A stretch of 64,000 bases of DNA, from positions 806,001 to 870,000 of the forward strand of contig NZ_JAJMOY010000002.1 of NCBI RefSeq assembly GCF_020991415.1, in the 5' to 3' direction. Below are positions 45,137-53,018 of the stretch, one piece after another. Source of the stretch: Flavobacterium sp. ENC. GTDB lineage: Bacteria; Bacteroidota; Bacteroidia; Flavobacteriales; Flavobacteriaceae. The notes beneath the pieces were generated by a model. It was not told the origin of the DNA. It was given only the letters and a program-made list of their open reading frames with translations, and ran no database searches. The position numbers and the translations under genes were made by a program. Position 1 is the stretch's first letter. Each line of letters begins with the position of its first letter.

Positions 45137-46036
45137 TTACTTGTTATAAAAAAGAGCAAATTCTTTGGCAAAATCAGCCAGTTTTACTTTGCCTAAAGTT
45201 GGTTTATGACGGTAGAAATCTTCATACAAGGTGCCCGTTCCCTGAGCGGCCTGCATTTCGACAAAACCGTTAGCGATCTGAGGATTCATGCCAAAAGCCA
45301 ACATTCCGTTTAATAATTCCTCATCTGAAATTTTCACCCATTTAAGCTCCGGATTTCCGATACTTTCACCCAGAACTTTTGCAATTTCATTGGGAGAAAT
45401 CTCGTCGCTGGCGATGTAACGGACTTGTCTTCCGGTAAAAGGCTTTTCGATTTCTTCGGCAATGGCAGCCGCAATGTCTAAAGGCGAAACCCACGGTTCT
45501 TTCTGATCTCCGCCATAATTGGAAATGATAATCCCTTTTTCTCTGATTGTTGTTAAGGATCTGTAGAGATTGGTAAAAAAACCAACTGGGCGCATGAATT
45601 TTATACGAAACTCTTCCGGCAGCTGTTTTAGAATATTTTCTACCTCGTAATGCATCACCAGACTGCCGTTGCCTGTGTCGGTATGGGCGCCGACACTGCT
45701 TAAAAGCACGATGTTCTTTACGCCCGAATTTTCAACAGCCTGTTTGTAATTACGGCCAATGGCAGTAATCTCGGCTATAATATCAATATTCGGATCCGTA
45801 AAAGTGCTGTGGTCCAGTGTTTCCATGAGATAAACGGCATCAGCTCCTTTAAAGGTTTCCGACAGAAAACTAACGTCCTGCATCGTGCCAATAGCGGCTT
45901 TTGCACCCAATGCCTCAATGGCTGATTTTCTTCCGTATGTACTGCTTATTACGGTTACAGTGTGTCCTTTTTGTATTAATTCTTCCGTTAGGGGTTTGCT
46001 GATATTTCCTAAGGAACCTGTTAGTACTATTTTCAT
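45137..46036 (-). CDS. NmrA-like NAD(P)-binding protein
   Basis: The start at 46036 gives 299 residues beginning MKIVLTGSLGNISKPLTEEL, an atypical-SDR nucleotide-binding motif of the NmrA/QOR2 type (an ATG 45 bases further upstream is less likely). It has KNIVLLSSVGAHTDTGNGSL and lacks a YxxxK active site, so it is more likely a redox sensor or quinone reductase than a dehydrogenase. First gene of the minus-strand operon. Confidence 0.85.
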   Translation of the reverse strand: MKIVLTGSLGNISKPLTEELIQKGHTVTVISSTYGRKSAIEALGAKAAIGTMQDVSFLSETFKGADAVYLMETLDHSTFTDPNIDIIAEITAIGRNYKQAVENSGVKNIVLLSSVGAHTDTGNGSLVMHYEVENILKQLPEEFRIKFMRPVGFFTNLYRSLTTIREKGIIISNYGGDQKEPWVSPLDIAAAIAEEIEKPFTGRQVRYIASDEISPNEIAKVLGESIGNPELKWVKISDEELLNGMLAFGMNPQIANGFVEMQAAQGTGTLYEDFYRHKPTLGKVKLADFAKEFALFYNK

Positions 46037-46097
46037 TTTTATATTGTTTAAAATTATAGTACAAAGGTCATCAGACAACATTCTTGCGACGTAGCCT

Positions 46098-46129
46098 AAT
46101 TGAGGAAATGCGAAGTCAAATTGAGGAAA
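46098..46129. promoter_or_regulatory. Direct repeat AATTGAGGAAA with 21-bp period (AraC-type operator)
   Basis: AATTGAGGAAA occurs at 46098-46108 and again at 46119-46129, 21 bases apart, i.e. two helical turns. AraC-family proteins typically bind such direct repeats. The site lies in the 185-base gap between two divergent SDR operons, each of which carries an AraC gene. Assignment is inference. Confidence 0.6.
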
Positions 46130-46221
46130 CCGTCATTTTGGCGCATACAATAGGCAAATCGGCTACTTCCCTCTTTGCGTTTCGGCACAACTTTGCAGTA
46201 TCATTTTAAAACAACAAAAAA

Positions 46222-47028
46222 ATGCAAAAGACAATTTTTATCACAGGGGCATCGGCAGGTTTAGGAAAGGCTACAGTACTTTTATTTCAAAGCAAAGGCT
46301 GGCAGGTTATTGCTACGATGCGTAATCCGGAAAAGGAAAACGAACTGAATACATTAGAAAATGTAATTGTACTTCCGTTGGATGTGACGGATGCTGCACA
46401 AATCGACCAGACGATAAAAAGTGTAACTGAAAAATATACGGTCGATGTGGTTATGAATAACGCAGGTTATGGCTTAATTGGTGCGCTGGAAGCTTTAACC
46501 GATGAACAGATCTTCCGTCAGATTGAAACGAATCTAATGGGCGTTATACGAGTTACTAAAGCCTTTACGGCGCACTTCCGAGAGAAAAGAAGCGGAATGT
46601 TTCTGAATATCACTTCTACATTTGGATTAATGGGATTCCCGACCTGTTCGGTGTACAGTGCTACAAAATTTGCCGTTGATGGTTTTTCGGAGAGTCTCGC
46701 GTCAGAATTAGTGCAATTTGGAATACAGGTCAAAGTGATTGCTCCGGGAGGCATGCAGACTGATTTTGCTATTCGCTCTATGGAAACAGGCCAGCACGAT
46801 GCTTATGAGAAATTAACAGCGGAAGTCAGCAAAGGCTACAGCGCAGAACAACTGGCCAGTTATTCCAAAGTGGAAGATGTTGCCAAAATTGTATACGGCG
46901 CGACTACTGACGGTAAAAATCAAATGCGCTATATAGCCGGAAACGATGCCATAGCCTTGTATAACGAACGTATTCAGTCGGGCGCGGAAGCTCAGATTGG
47001 AAATATAAAAGCAATGTTTACTTTTTAA
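46222..47028 (+). CDS. SDR oxidoreductase
   Basis: A 268-residue classical SDR: ITGASAGLGKATVLLF, NNAG in VVMNNAGYGLIG, catalytic YSATK in SVYSATKFAVDGF. It differs from the other two SDRs of the region and is more like the UDP/ketoacyl-type reductases. Divergent from the NmrA-like operon and followed 12 bases later by the 107-aa gene. Substrate unknown. Confidence 0.9.
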   Translation: MQKTIFITGASAGLGKATVLLFQSKGWQVIATMRNPEKENELNTLENVIVLPLDVTDAAQIDQTIKSVTEKYTVDVVMNNAGYGLIGALEALTDEQIFRQIETNLMGVIRVTKAFTAHFREKRSGMFLNITSTFGLMGFPTCSVYSATKFAVDGFSESLASELVQFGIQVKVIAPGGMQTDFAIRSMETGQHDAYEKLTAEVSKGYSAEQLASYSKVEDVAKIVYGATTDGKNQMRYIAGNDAIALYNERIQSGAEAQIGNIKAMFTF

Positions 47029-47040
47029 TTTTATAAAAGG

Positions 47041-47364
47041 ATGAAAAATCACGCTATAGAACTGACTACCTTTAAACTAAAAGGGTTTACGATTACAGAA
47101 TTCATAGACGCCAATGCAGAAATTGATGCTTTTTTAAAACGTCAGCAAGGCTTTCGTTCCAGAACAATCTTCGAATTAAAAGGTACCGTATACGATATGC
47201 TGGTCTGGGACAGCACCACAGACGGAACCGCTGCCATGCATTTACTAATGGACGAGCTAAGCGATTCTGTCGTACACGATATGATCGATCAGCGTACCGT
47301 CAGCTGGAATATTACGCCAATAGAACATTTCGTAAGTTTGCAAATTAATCCATCGGGGATTTAA
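47041..47364 (+). CDS. Small monooxygenase-like (ABM-fold) protein
   Basis: A 107-residue soluble protein. The pattern IDAFLKRQQGFRSRTIFELKGTVYDMLVWDSTTDGTAAMHLLMDEL resembles antibiotic-biosynthesis-monooxygenase-type ferredoxin-like folds (a dimeric alpha/beta barrel), but there is no strict motif. It lies between an SDR and an AraC gene and is probably part of that operon. Confidence 0.65.
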   Translation: MKNHAIELTTFKLKGFTITEFIDANAEIDAFLKRQQGFRSRTIFELKGTVYDMLVWDSTTDGTAAMHLLMDELSDSVVHDMIDQRTVSWNITPIEHFVSLQINPSGI

Positions 47365-47374
47365 AATCATTGCC

Positions 47375-48289
47375 ATGAAAAATCAGCCTAAAATATTCCA
47401 TACACTTTCTGAATTGCATAGAGCGATGGCACTGCCAAAGCCCCTGCATCCGCTCATCAGTATTATCAATTACGGAGAAGCTGTTTTTGATCCGAAGGAT
47501 TTTGAACAGGGCATTATGCTCGATTTTTATAAAATATCTTTTAAAACGAGTTTTAACGGAAAAATAAAATACGGACATGGTTTTTATGATTTTGAAGAAG
47601 GCGGAATGTCGTTTGTGGCTCCGGGACAGCTTTTGAAAATGCAGGAAGAAGAAGCGGATTACAGCGGAATGTCATTGCATATTCATCCTGATTTTATTCG
47701 CCCCTATGCTTTAAATGCCAGTATCAAACAATATGGTTTTTTCAATTATACGGCATCTGAAGCCTTGTATTTGTCCGAAAATGAAAAAGAAACTATTTTG
47801 GGCGTTTATACCAGTATTCAGAATGAGCTGAAGGAACGGATTGATTCTTTTAGCCAGGATGTTATTATTTCGCAGATCGAACTTTTGCTTAATTACAGCA
47901 ACCGGTTTTACAACCGACAATTTATAACGCGAAAAGCCATAAACAATGATGTACTGGCCCAGCTGGAAAATTTGTTAAACACGTATTTCAATGATGAAGA
48001 AGCCATATTAAAAGGCATTCCAACGGTTGCTTTTGTAGCCGAACAACTGAAACTGTCACCAAGATACCTGAGTGATTTGCTGCGAAATCTCTGCGGACAG
48101 AACACCCAGCACTTCATTCACGACAAACTCATCGAAAAAGCCAAAGAATACCTTGTAAAAGGAACTTTTTCGATAGCCGAGATTGCTTATAAATTAGGAT
48201 TTGAACATCCGCAGTCGTTCAATAAATTGTTCAGACAAAAAACCAACAGTACACCAATAGCCTTTCAACAGTCCTTTCATAAAAATTAA
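47375..48289 (+). CDS. AraC-family transcription regulator (copy 2)
   Basis: A 304-residue paralog of the regulator at 43443-44357, with the same layout: sensor domain (about 25-190) and double HTH at the C-terminus (GIPTVAFVAEQLKLSPRYLSDLLRNLCGQNTQHFI and FSIAEIAYKLGFEHPQSFNKLFRQKTNSTPIAFQ). Conserved text such as DFYKISFK and SQDVIISQIELLLNYSNRFY is shared by both. It is the third gene of the SDR operon. Confidence 0.9.
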   Translation: MKNQPKIFHTLSELHRAMALPKPLHPLISIINYGEAVFDPKDFEQGIMLDFYKISFKTSFNGKIKYGHGFYDFEEGGMSFVAPGQLLKMQEEEADYSGMSLHIHPDFIRPYALNASIKQYGFFNYTASEALYLSENEKETILGVYTSIQNELKERIDSFSQDVIISQIELLLNYSNRFYNRQFITRKAINNDVLAQLENLLNTYFNDEEAILKGIPTVAFVAEQLKLSPRYLSDLLRNLCGQNTQHFIHDKLIEKAKEYLVKGTFSIAEIAYKLGFEHPQSFNKLFRQKTNSTPIAFQQSFHKN

Positions 48290-48292
48290 AGT

Positions 48293-48616
48293 ATGGCAAA
48301 AATAAATTTAGAAGCCCTGAAACAGCGCTCCCTGGCAATAAGAAAACAATACCACGAATTAGAACTGCGGCACCATGGCAGCGAATGGACGGTAGAAGAA
48401 GATGCCTTAGCTTTCCTGACCGACGCCGGTCTGGTGGGAAGACTCACGATGTCACAACAAGGAAGATGGCCAAAAACAAACACAGACGAAGAACTCCGAC
48501 ATAAACTGGGTGAATCGATCTGGTGGCTTGTGGTGTTGTCGGAGCGAATGAATATTGATATTGAAGAAGCGGTTGAAGACTTCCTGTCCAAAACTGAAAA
48601 ATTAATCGGCATGTAA
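48293..48616 (+). CDS. MazG-like nucleotide pyrophosphohydrolase-fold protein
   Basis: A 107-residue all-helical protein. The helix text LRHKLGESIWWLVVLSERMNIDIEEAVEDFLSKTEKLIGM fits the MazG-like family with acidic metal-binding residues (E...E near GESIW and DIEEA). It may hydrolyse non-canonical or alarmone nucleotides. It starts 3 bases after the AraC stop, so it belongs to that operon. The association with SDR/AraC is unusual and unexplained. Confidence 0.75.
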   Translation: MAKINLEALKQRSLAIRKQYHELELRHHGSEWTVEEDALAFLTDAGLVGRLTMSQQGRWPKTNTDEELRHKLGESIWWLVVLSERMNIDIEEAVEDFLSKTEKLIGM

Positions 48617-48711
48617 TTCACTGAAATTCTTATCTGATATAAAAACAAATAGATAAAGTATAAATTAGAGTGAAATATCTTTATCCTTTTAGAAATCAAT
48701 GTTATCCTGAG

Positions 48712-48763
48712 CGTAGTCGAAGGCTTTTTAAATGAAAAGAGCTTTGACTCCGCTGAGCCTGAC
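48712..48763. repeat. Degenerate REP-like hairpin
   Basis: CCTGAGCGTAGTCGAAGG and a TTGACTCCGCTGAGCC counterpart form a weaker version of the REP palindrome at 15.5-16.1 kb. It lies in the 253-base gap between the convergent MazG-like and VOC genes. Confidence 0.6.
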
Positions 48764-48816
48764 ACCAATTTGAATTGTACCTAATGAGTCAAGCCATTAC
48801 ATATTTGACATCATAA

Positions 48817-48853
48817 TAAAACCTCCAAAATCATCTGACTTTGGAGGTTTTTT
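48817..48853. terminator. Bidirectional terminator
   Basis: AAAACCTCCAAA / TTTGGAGGTTTT stem with T-run, between the MazG-like (plus) and VOC (minus) genes. Confidence 0.82.
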
Positions 48854-48869
48854 GGTTGAATCTGATGTA

Positions 48870-49313
48870 CTATTTAAGCTCATCGCAAAATTCAATAGTA
48901 TTGCCAAAAGGATCAGCGATAAAAGCCACGCGAAGACCAATTGCCGGAACGCTAAAACTCCGGTTAATCGTGATGTTTTTCTTCGTAAGGTATTCTATCG
49001 TCTGGTCTAAATTATCGACGCTAAAAGACAAATGGTTGTACCCTGATTTTTCTTCGGTGCTGCTCTTTTCTGCACTGTCGTAACAAATAATTTCGATAAT
49101 AAAATCGTCGTCATTGGGCGGTGCAATAAAAGCAAGCTTAATATCGCCTACAGTCCATTTATGAATGATGCGGAAGTCCAGGTTTTCTGTATACCACTGC
49201 AGTATTTCATCGTATTTTGTAGTTCGGATTCCCACGTGACCTGCTTTAAGATCACTAAAAATGCTGGCCGTATTTTTTTCCGGAAATGTGAGGGGTGTGA
49301 TTTGATTTTCCAT
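48870..49313 (-). CDS. VOC-family (glyoxalase-like) protein
   Basis: A 147-residue vicinal-oxygen-chelate protein: paired beta-alpha-beta-beta-beta modules starting DLKAGHVGIRTTKYDEILQWYTENLDFRII and ending RVAFIADPFGNTIEFCDEL. The metal ligands His and Glu are present in AGHVG and NTIEF. It likely binds or converts a small reactive compound. It is the second gene of the SDR operon under the putative Crp-type site at 50156-50171. Confidence 0.85.
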   Translation of the reverse strand: MENQITPLTFPEKNTASIFSDLKAGHVGIRTTKYDEILQWYTENLDFRIIHKWTVGDIKLAFIAPPNDDDFIIEIICYDSAEKSSTEEKSGYNHLSFSVDNLDQTIEYLTKKNITINRSFSVPAIGLRVAFIADPFGNTIEFCDELK

Positions 49314-49361
49314 TTTAATGTATTTTTTATTTAGAAAAGCATACTGTAAAGAACGTTTTAT

Positions 49362-50099
49362 TTACCATGGACTTTCTTCGCTTTCGTCTTCAATATCGTT
49401 GCTGAAAAATTTTCCTGTAGGCGCATTTTCATCGGTTAAAGTATGTTTTACAATAAAACCTGCGGCACTTTCTACACTTCCCGGACCGTTAAAGTGATTG
49501 AAATCCGTTGCGGTATAACCCGGATCGATGGCATTGACCTTAAATGGTAAATCCCTGAGTTCGTATGCCAGTGTAACCGTAAAAGCGTTCAGGGCAGCTT
49601 TTGATGAAACATAAGAAAGTGCTTTTACGGCGTAGTATTTCCAGGTCGGATCGCTGTGCAAAGTAAGCGAACCCAGTCCCGAAGTGATATTGCTGATTCT
49701 CGGACTGTCTGATTTTTTAAGCAGCTCCAGAAAAGTCTGGGTAACGGTTATTACGCCGAAAAAGTTGGTGTCAAAGGTTTGCTGAATATTTTCTATCGAA
49801 TTCGTTGACGGTTCCTGAGGTAAAGCGCCCAAGACACCGGCATTGTTAATGAGAAGATCTAATTTTCCCTGTTCTTTTTCTACTATGTTTTTGGCAGCCA
49901 AAACACTTTTGGCATCCGTAACATCGATCTGAATGGCTTTGATGTTCTGAAAACCGTTTTGTATTAATTCGTTTACAACTTCCTCTCCTTTTGCAAGGTC
50001 ACGGCTTCCGATGTAAACGAACAATCCTTTTTCTGAAAGCTGTTTGGCTGTTTCCAGACCGATGCTTCTATTGGCTCCTGTAATTAGTGCTGATTTCAT
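49362..50099 (-). CDS. SDR oxidoreductase (copy 2)
   Basis: A 245-residue SDR, close paralog of 44387-45124: TGANRSIGLETAK, NNAG in LINNAGVLGA, YVSSK in SYVSSKAALNAF. The shared length and text suggest duplication followed by a change of regulator: copy 1 has an AraC gene, copy 2 has a Crp/Fnr gene. Cotranscribed with the VOC gene. Confidence 0.9.
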   Translation of the reverse strand: MKSALITGANRSIGLETAKQLSEKGLFVYIGSRDLAKGEEVVNELIQNGFQNIKAIQIDVTDAKSVLAAKNIVEKEQGKLDLLINNAGVLGALPQEPSTNSIENIQQTFDTNFFGVITVTQTFLELLKKSDSPRISNITSGLGSLTLHSDPTWKYYAVKALSYVSSKAALNAFTVTLAYELRDLPFKVNAIDPGYTATDFNHFNGPGSVESAAGFIVKHTLTDENAPTGKFFSNDIEDESEESPW

Positions 50100-50126
50100 T
50101 TTGTTATCTTTTTAAATTATTGATTA

Positions 50127-50134
50127 CAAAGTTG
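50127..50134 (-). promoter_or_regulatory. Weak -7 box of the SDR (copy 2) gene
   Basis: CAACTTTG on the minus strand, a 7/8 match to TAnnTTTG. The same CAACTTTG occurs just upstream of the SDR at 46222. Weak boxes are typical of activator-dependent promoters, and a palindrome sits 33 bases upstream. Confidence 0.4.
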
Positions 50135-50155
50135 CAGCGATAAAAAACAAAACCA

Positions 50156-50171
50156 TTTGCCATTTGGCAAA
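50156..50171 (-). promoter_or_regulatory. Palindrome TTTGCC-ATTT-GGCAAA upstream of the SDR-VOC operon
   Basis: Perfect 6-4-6 palindrome centred about 42 bases upstream of the expected start site of the SDR gene, the place where CRP/FNR-type activators contact RNA polymerase. The same palindrome is upstream of the Crp/Fnr gene next door. Cognate protein: probably 50180-50749. Confidence 0.7.
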
Positions 50172-50179
50172 AAGCGATT

Positions 50180-50749
50180 TTAGCGAATGTTTTTTCGAAT
50201 CCGGCTTAAGGAAGATTGTGTAATTCCCAAATAAGAGGCCAGATACGAAAGCGGAATTCGATTAACAACTTTGGGATATTTTTCCATAAAAGACAGATAA
50301 CGTGTAGTAGCGTCCTCTGAGACCAAAGGGCTTCTTCGGTCTACTTTTTGCATTAAGGCTCTTGAAATGATTTTATGTACGATAGTGTCCCAGCCCACAA
50401 TGGTAGCCAGAAGTTCTTCCCAGTCAGCTTTGGAAAATACGATCAGCGTACAGTCTGTAACGGCCTGAACATATGCCGAAGAGCAAACGCTGTTGTTAAA
50501 ACTTTCCAGATCTACAACCAGATTGTTTTCTTCGATGAAGTATTTGGTGATTTCCTCGCCTTTGTTATTGTAATAGCAAACCCTCATGATTCCGTCGATA
50601 ATAAAACCAACCTGAACCGAGACTTTTCCTGCTTCAGAAAAATATTCGTCTTTGCCAAAGTTTATTTCGGTCGCTTTTTTTGAGATTAAATCAATCTGCT
50701 GCTGATTTAAATTGCCAAACTGCAAAATATATTGTACTAATTCTTTCAT
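50180..50749 (-). CDS. Crp/Fnr-family regulator
   Basis: A 189-residue regulator with a cyclic-nucleotide-binding-like sensor domain (1-130; EVSVQVGFIIDGIMRVCYYNNKGEEITKYFI) and a C-terminal winged helix (LSYLASYLGITQSSLSRIRKNIR). It has no Fe-S cysteine cluster of the Fnr kind. The recognition helix ITQSSLSRIRK is typical of Bacteroidota Crp/Fnr members. The palindromes at 50156 and 50783 bracket this gene, so it may control itself and the SDR-VOC operon. Confidence 0.9.
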   Translation of the reverse strand: MKELVQYILQFGNLNQQQIDLISKKATEINFGKDEYFSEAGKVSVQVGFIIDGIMRVCYYNNKGEEITKYFIEENNLVVDLESFNNSVCSSAYVQAVTDCTLIVFSKADWEELLATIVGWDTIVHKIISRALMQKVDRRSPLVSEDATTRYLSFMEKYPKVVNRIPLSYLASYLGITQSSLSRIRKNIR

Positions 50750-50782
50750 GACGGAAAGTTAAGCATATCTTTTTATTGGGGA

Positions 50783-50798
50783 TTTGCCTTATGGCAAA
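50783..50798 (-). promoter_or_regulatory. Palindrome TTTGCC-TTAT-GGCAAA upstream of the Crp/Fnr gene
   Basis: Second copy of the 6-4-6 palindrome, 34 bases before the start codon on the minus strand. A weak -7 box (TAACTTTC) would lie about 34 bases from its centre, the same geometry as at the SDR gene. Probably an autoregulatory site. Confidence 0.7.
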
Positions 50799-50806
50799 AA
50801 AGTAAT

Positions 50807-51055
50807 TTATTTTAAGTTCCTTACCCCTATTTCCTTTTTTATTTCCCTAAGCGTTTTAAAATTGACGATTACAATAGGAACTAATGCAATGGGAATAATA
50901 CTAAAAGAATTAACGCCTTTCTCCATAGCTTTCAAAATATTGATAACCAGCAATGCTAATATGGCAACTATAAGCATATACGTTACAATTCGTAATGTTT
51001 TCTGATATTTGAGTAATTGTTCATCACTCATTTTGTTTAGTCCTTCGTTTTTCAT
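50807..51055 (-). CDS. Small two-helix membrane protein
   Basis: An 82-residue protein with two membrane helices (IVTYMLIVAILALLVINIL and VNSFSIIPIALVPIVIVNF) between basic ends. Relatives in flavobacteria carry the label redox-active disulfide protein, but there is no cysteine here, so the label is not supported. Upstream of, and same strand as, the Crp/Fnr gene. Confidence 0.7.
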   Translation of the reverse strand: MKNEGLNKMSDEQLLKYQKTLRIVTYMLIVAILALLVINILKAMEKGVNSFSIIPIALVPIVIVNFKTLREIKKEIGVRNLK

Positions 51056-51139
51056 TTGTTAATAGGTATAGTTGCTGTTAAAGATAAAAGAATTTGCCCA
51101 AAAATTCTAAAGTAGTTTTAAACTGGATATCTTTTATCC

Positions 51140-51147
51140 TAAATTTG
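51140..51147 (+). promoter_or_regulatory. -7 box of the flavin monooxygenase gene
   Basis: TAAATTTG, 47 bases before the ATG; the TTG at N19 is absent (TTA). Confidence 0.5.
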
Positions 51148-51193
51148 CGCAATTGTCACAAACAGCTAAGTTTTTTATACAGAGAAAATCAGA

Positions 51194-52654
51194 ATGAAGT
51201 TAGAGGAATTGGAAAAATCAGGAAATGAAAAAACCAGCTGGACTATTTGTCCCGAATGTCAGGGGCGCGGTAAAAAAAGCCGCAGACTCAGCAAAAAAGT
51301 ACGGCTCCTTTATCAGATCGCATTAGATCAATTTGAAAAGACAAATGGCGAAGGAACTCCTCCAGTACGACCTAAAGCCAACCTCTACTCCTGTCCGGAC
51401 TGTTCGGGATCCGGATTAATTCCTTCAGACAGTTTTCCTGTAGCTGACACCGAAAACTACCCACACGTAGCCATAATTGGAGGCGGTATTGGTGGAGTGG
51501 CTCTGGCTGTGGCCTGTCTGCACCGAGGAATCCCTTTTACGCTTTTTGAGCGAGATACAGACTTTGAAGCCCGGTCTCAGGGGTATGGACTCACCTTGCA
51601 GCAAGCCAGTAGAGCAATCGAAGGATTGGGTATTTTTTCCTTAGACGAAGGCGTGATTTCAACAAGACATCTCGTTCATACCACAGACGGAAAAGTGATT
51701 GGCGAATGGGGAGTCAGAAAATGGATACCGTCAGAGGTGAAAAATTTTACGAAACGTTCCAATATACATATCGCACGGCAATCTTTGCGCTTGGCATTGC
51801 TGAAGCAGCTTGGCGATGATAATAGGATACAATGGGGACACCAGCTGCTCGATTTTAAGGAATCTGAAAACGAAGGCGTTGACCTGAGCTTTCAGGTGAA
51901 TGGGGAAATCAGGCACTTTAAGGCAGATCTTGTTGTGGGAGCCGATGGTATTCGCAGTTCGGTACGCAGATTGTTGATTGGTGACGACGTTACGCCTTTA
52001 CGCTACCTCGGTTGTATTGTCATATTGGGAATTTGCCCCTTGAAAGCGCTTGAAGGTCTAAAAAGTCCTTTGCTGGATTCTGCTACAGTATTTCAAACTG
52101 CCAATGGTAACGAACGTATTTATATGATGCCTTATACAGCAGACTCCGTGATGTGGCAGCTCAGTTTTCCAATGTCCGAAGAAGAAGCGAAAGCACTAAG
52201 CGCTCAGGGACCTCAGGCTTTGAAGGAAGAAGCATGTCGCAGAACGCAATGGCACGATCCGATTCCGCAGATTATGGCCGCAACGCTCGCAGCTCAGGTT
52301 TCCGGTTATCCGGTATATGACCGTGAATTACTTCGCTCCGAATTGCTGGAGAAAGGAAACCAGGTCACACTAATTGGAGATGCAGCCCACCCCATGAGCC
52401 CGTTTAAAGGACAGGGAGCCAATCAGGCGGTACTGGATGCGCTTTCACTTGCCCGTGGAATCTCAAAGGGATGCAGGCCTTTATCAGAATGGAGAAAAGC
52501 GGGAATAAGAGAAAGTGTATTGAGGGATTTTGAATCGGAAATGCTGGAACGCAGCGCCGTTAAAGTCAAAGATTCAGCTGAGGCTGCAGAATTCCTGCAT
52601 TCCGAAGTTGTGCTTCATGAAGGTGATGAACCACGTGGCAGGTGTCTGAAATAA
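51194..52654 (+). CDS. FAD-dependent monooxygenase with N-terminal zinc-finger-like extension
   Basis: A 486-residue protein. Residues 1-90 contain two CPxCxGxG-type knuckles (C19/C22 and C67/C70; CPECQGRG and CPDCSGSG) like the DnaJ zinc-binding repeats. They precede a standard class A flavoprotein monooxygenase: GGGIGG (96-101), a DG motif (VGADGIRSSVR), and GDAAHPMSPFKGQGANQAV near residue 400. Relatives include TetX-type enzymes that hydroxylate antibiotics; the finger extension is unusual for them. Substrate unknown. It may need zinc for folding or partner contact. Confidence 0.88.
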   Translation: MKLEELEKSGNEKTSWTICPECQGRGKKSRRLSKKVRLLYQIALDQFEKTNGEGTPPVRPKANLYSCPDCSGSGLIPSDSFPVADTENYPHVAIIGGGIGGVALAVACLHRGIPFTLFERDTDFEARSQGYGLTLQQASRAIEGLGIFSLDEGVISTRHLVHTTDGKVIGEWGVRKWIPSEVKNFTKRSNIHIARQSLRLALLKQLGDDNRIQWGHQLLDFKESENEGVDLSFQVNGEIRHFKADLVVGADGIRSSVRRLLIGDDVTPLRYLGCIVILGICPLKALEGLKSPLLDSATVFQTANGNERIYMMPYTADSVMWQLSFPMSEEEAKALSAQGPQALKEEACRRTQWHDPIPQIMAATLAAQVSGYPVYDRELLRSELLEKGNQVTLIGDAAHPMSPFKGQGANQAVLDALSLARGISKGCRPLSEWRKAGIRESVLRDFESEMLERSAVKVKDSAEAAEFLHSEVVLHEGDEPRGRCLK

Positions 52655-52673
52655 ATTCCAAATAGAAAATTCC

Positions 52674-52853
52674 AAATTCCAAACTTCTGACTTGCGTTAC
52701 AATTGATTTAACCGCAAGGCACGCAAAGTTTTTTTGTTTATAGGATTCTATAGAAACGCAAGGTTCGCAAAGCTGTAACACATTAAGCTTTGCGAACCTT
52801 GCGTTTGTAAGCACAATCACGGGATAAAAACCTTTGCGTGCCTTGCGGTTAAA
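52674..52853. repeat. Nested palindrome (copy 1) with GCAAGGCACGCAAAG and GCAAGGTTCGCAAAG arms
   Basis: An outer pair AACCGCAAGGCACGCAAAG / CTTTGCGTGCCTTGCGGTT encloses an inner pair AACGCAAGGTTCGCAAAGCT / AGCTTTGCGAACCTTGCGTT. The whole forms a two-armed cruciform. Copy 2 lies at 55046-55190 in the same orientation, so the AraC-GyrI and hydrolase genes sit between direct repeats. It covers most of the 364-base gap after the monooxygenase; the rest is AT-rich with no gene. Confidence 0.88.
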
Positions 52854-53018
52854 ATTTTGTCACCGTTTGACAGAAAACTGAATGTACTATTTCTAATAAA
52901 AAATAATTTTATATTAGCAGGAGCAAAATCATTTAGGTTGCCTCAACTTAATTGATTGGATGAATTAAAAAATTCAGCAGTTATCTACTAATTATGCACT
53001 ATTTCTAACGCCGGATAA

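Noticed and set aside
50784..51005. Plus-strand ORF opposite the small membrane protein
   Set aside because: A shadow of the minus-strand two-helix protein at 50807-51055.
50807..51055. Redox-active disulfide protein call
   Set aside because: The protein contains no cysteine.
51194..52654. Calling the monooxygenase TetX (tetracycline resistance)
   Set aside because: Only the general class A fold is shared; the N-terminal Cys knuckles differ and no substrate evidence exists.
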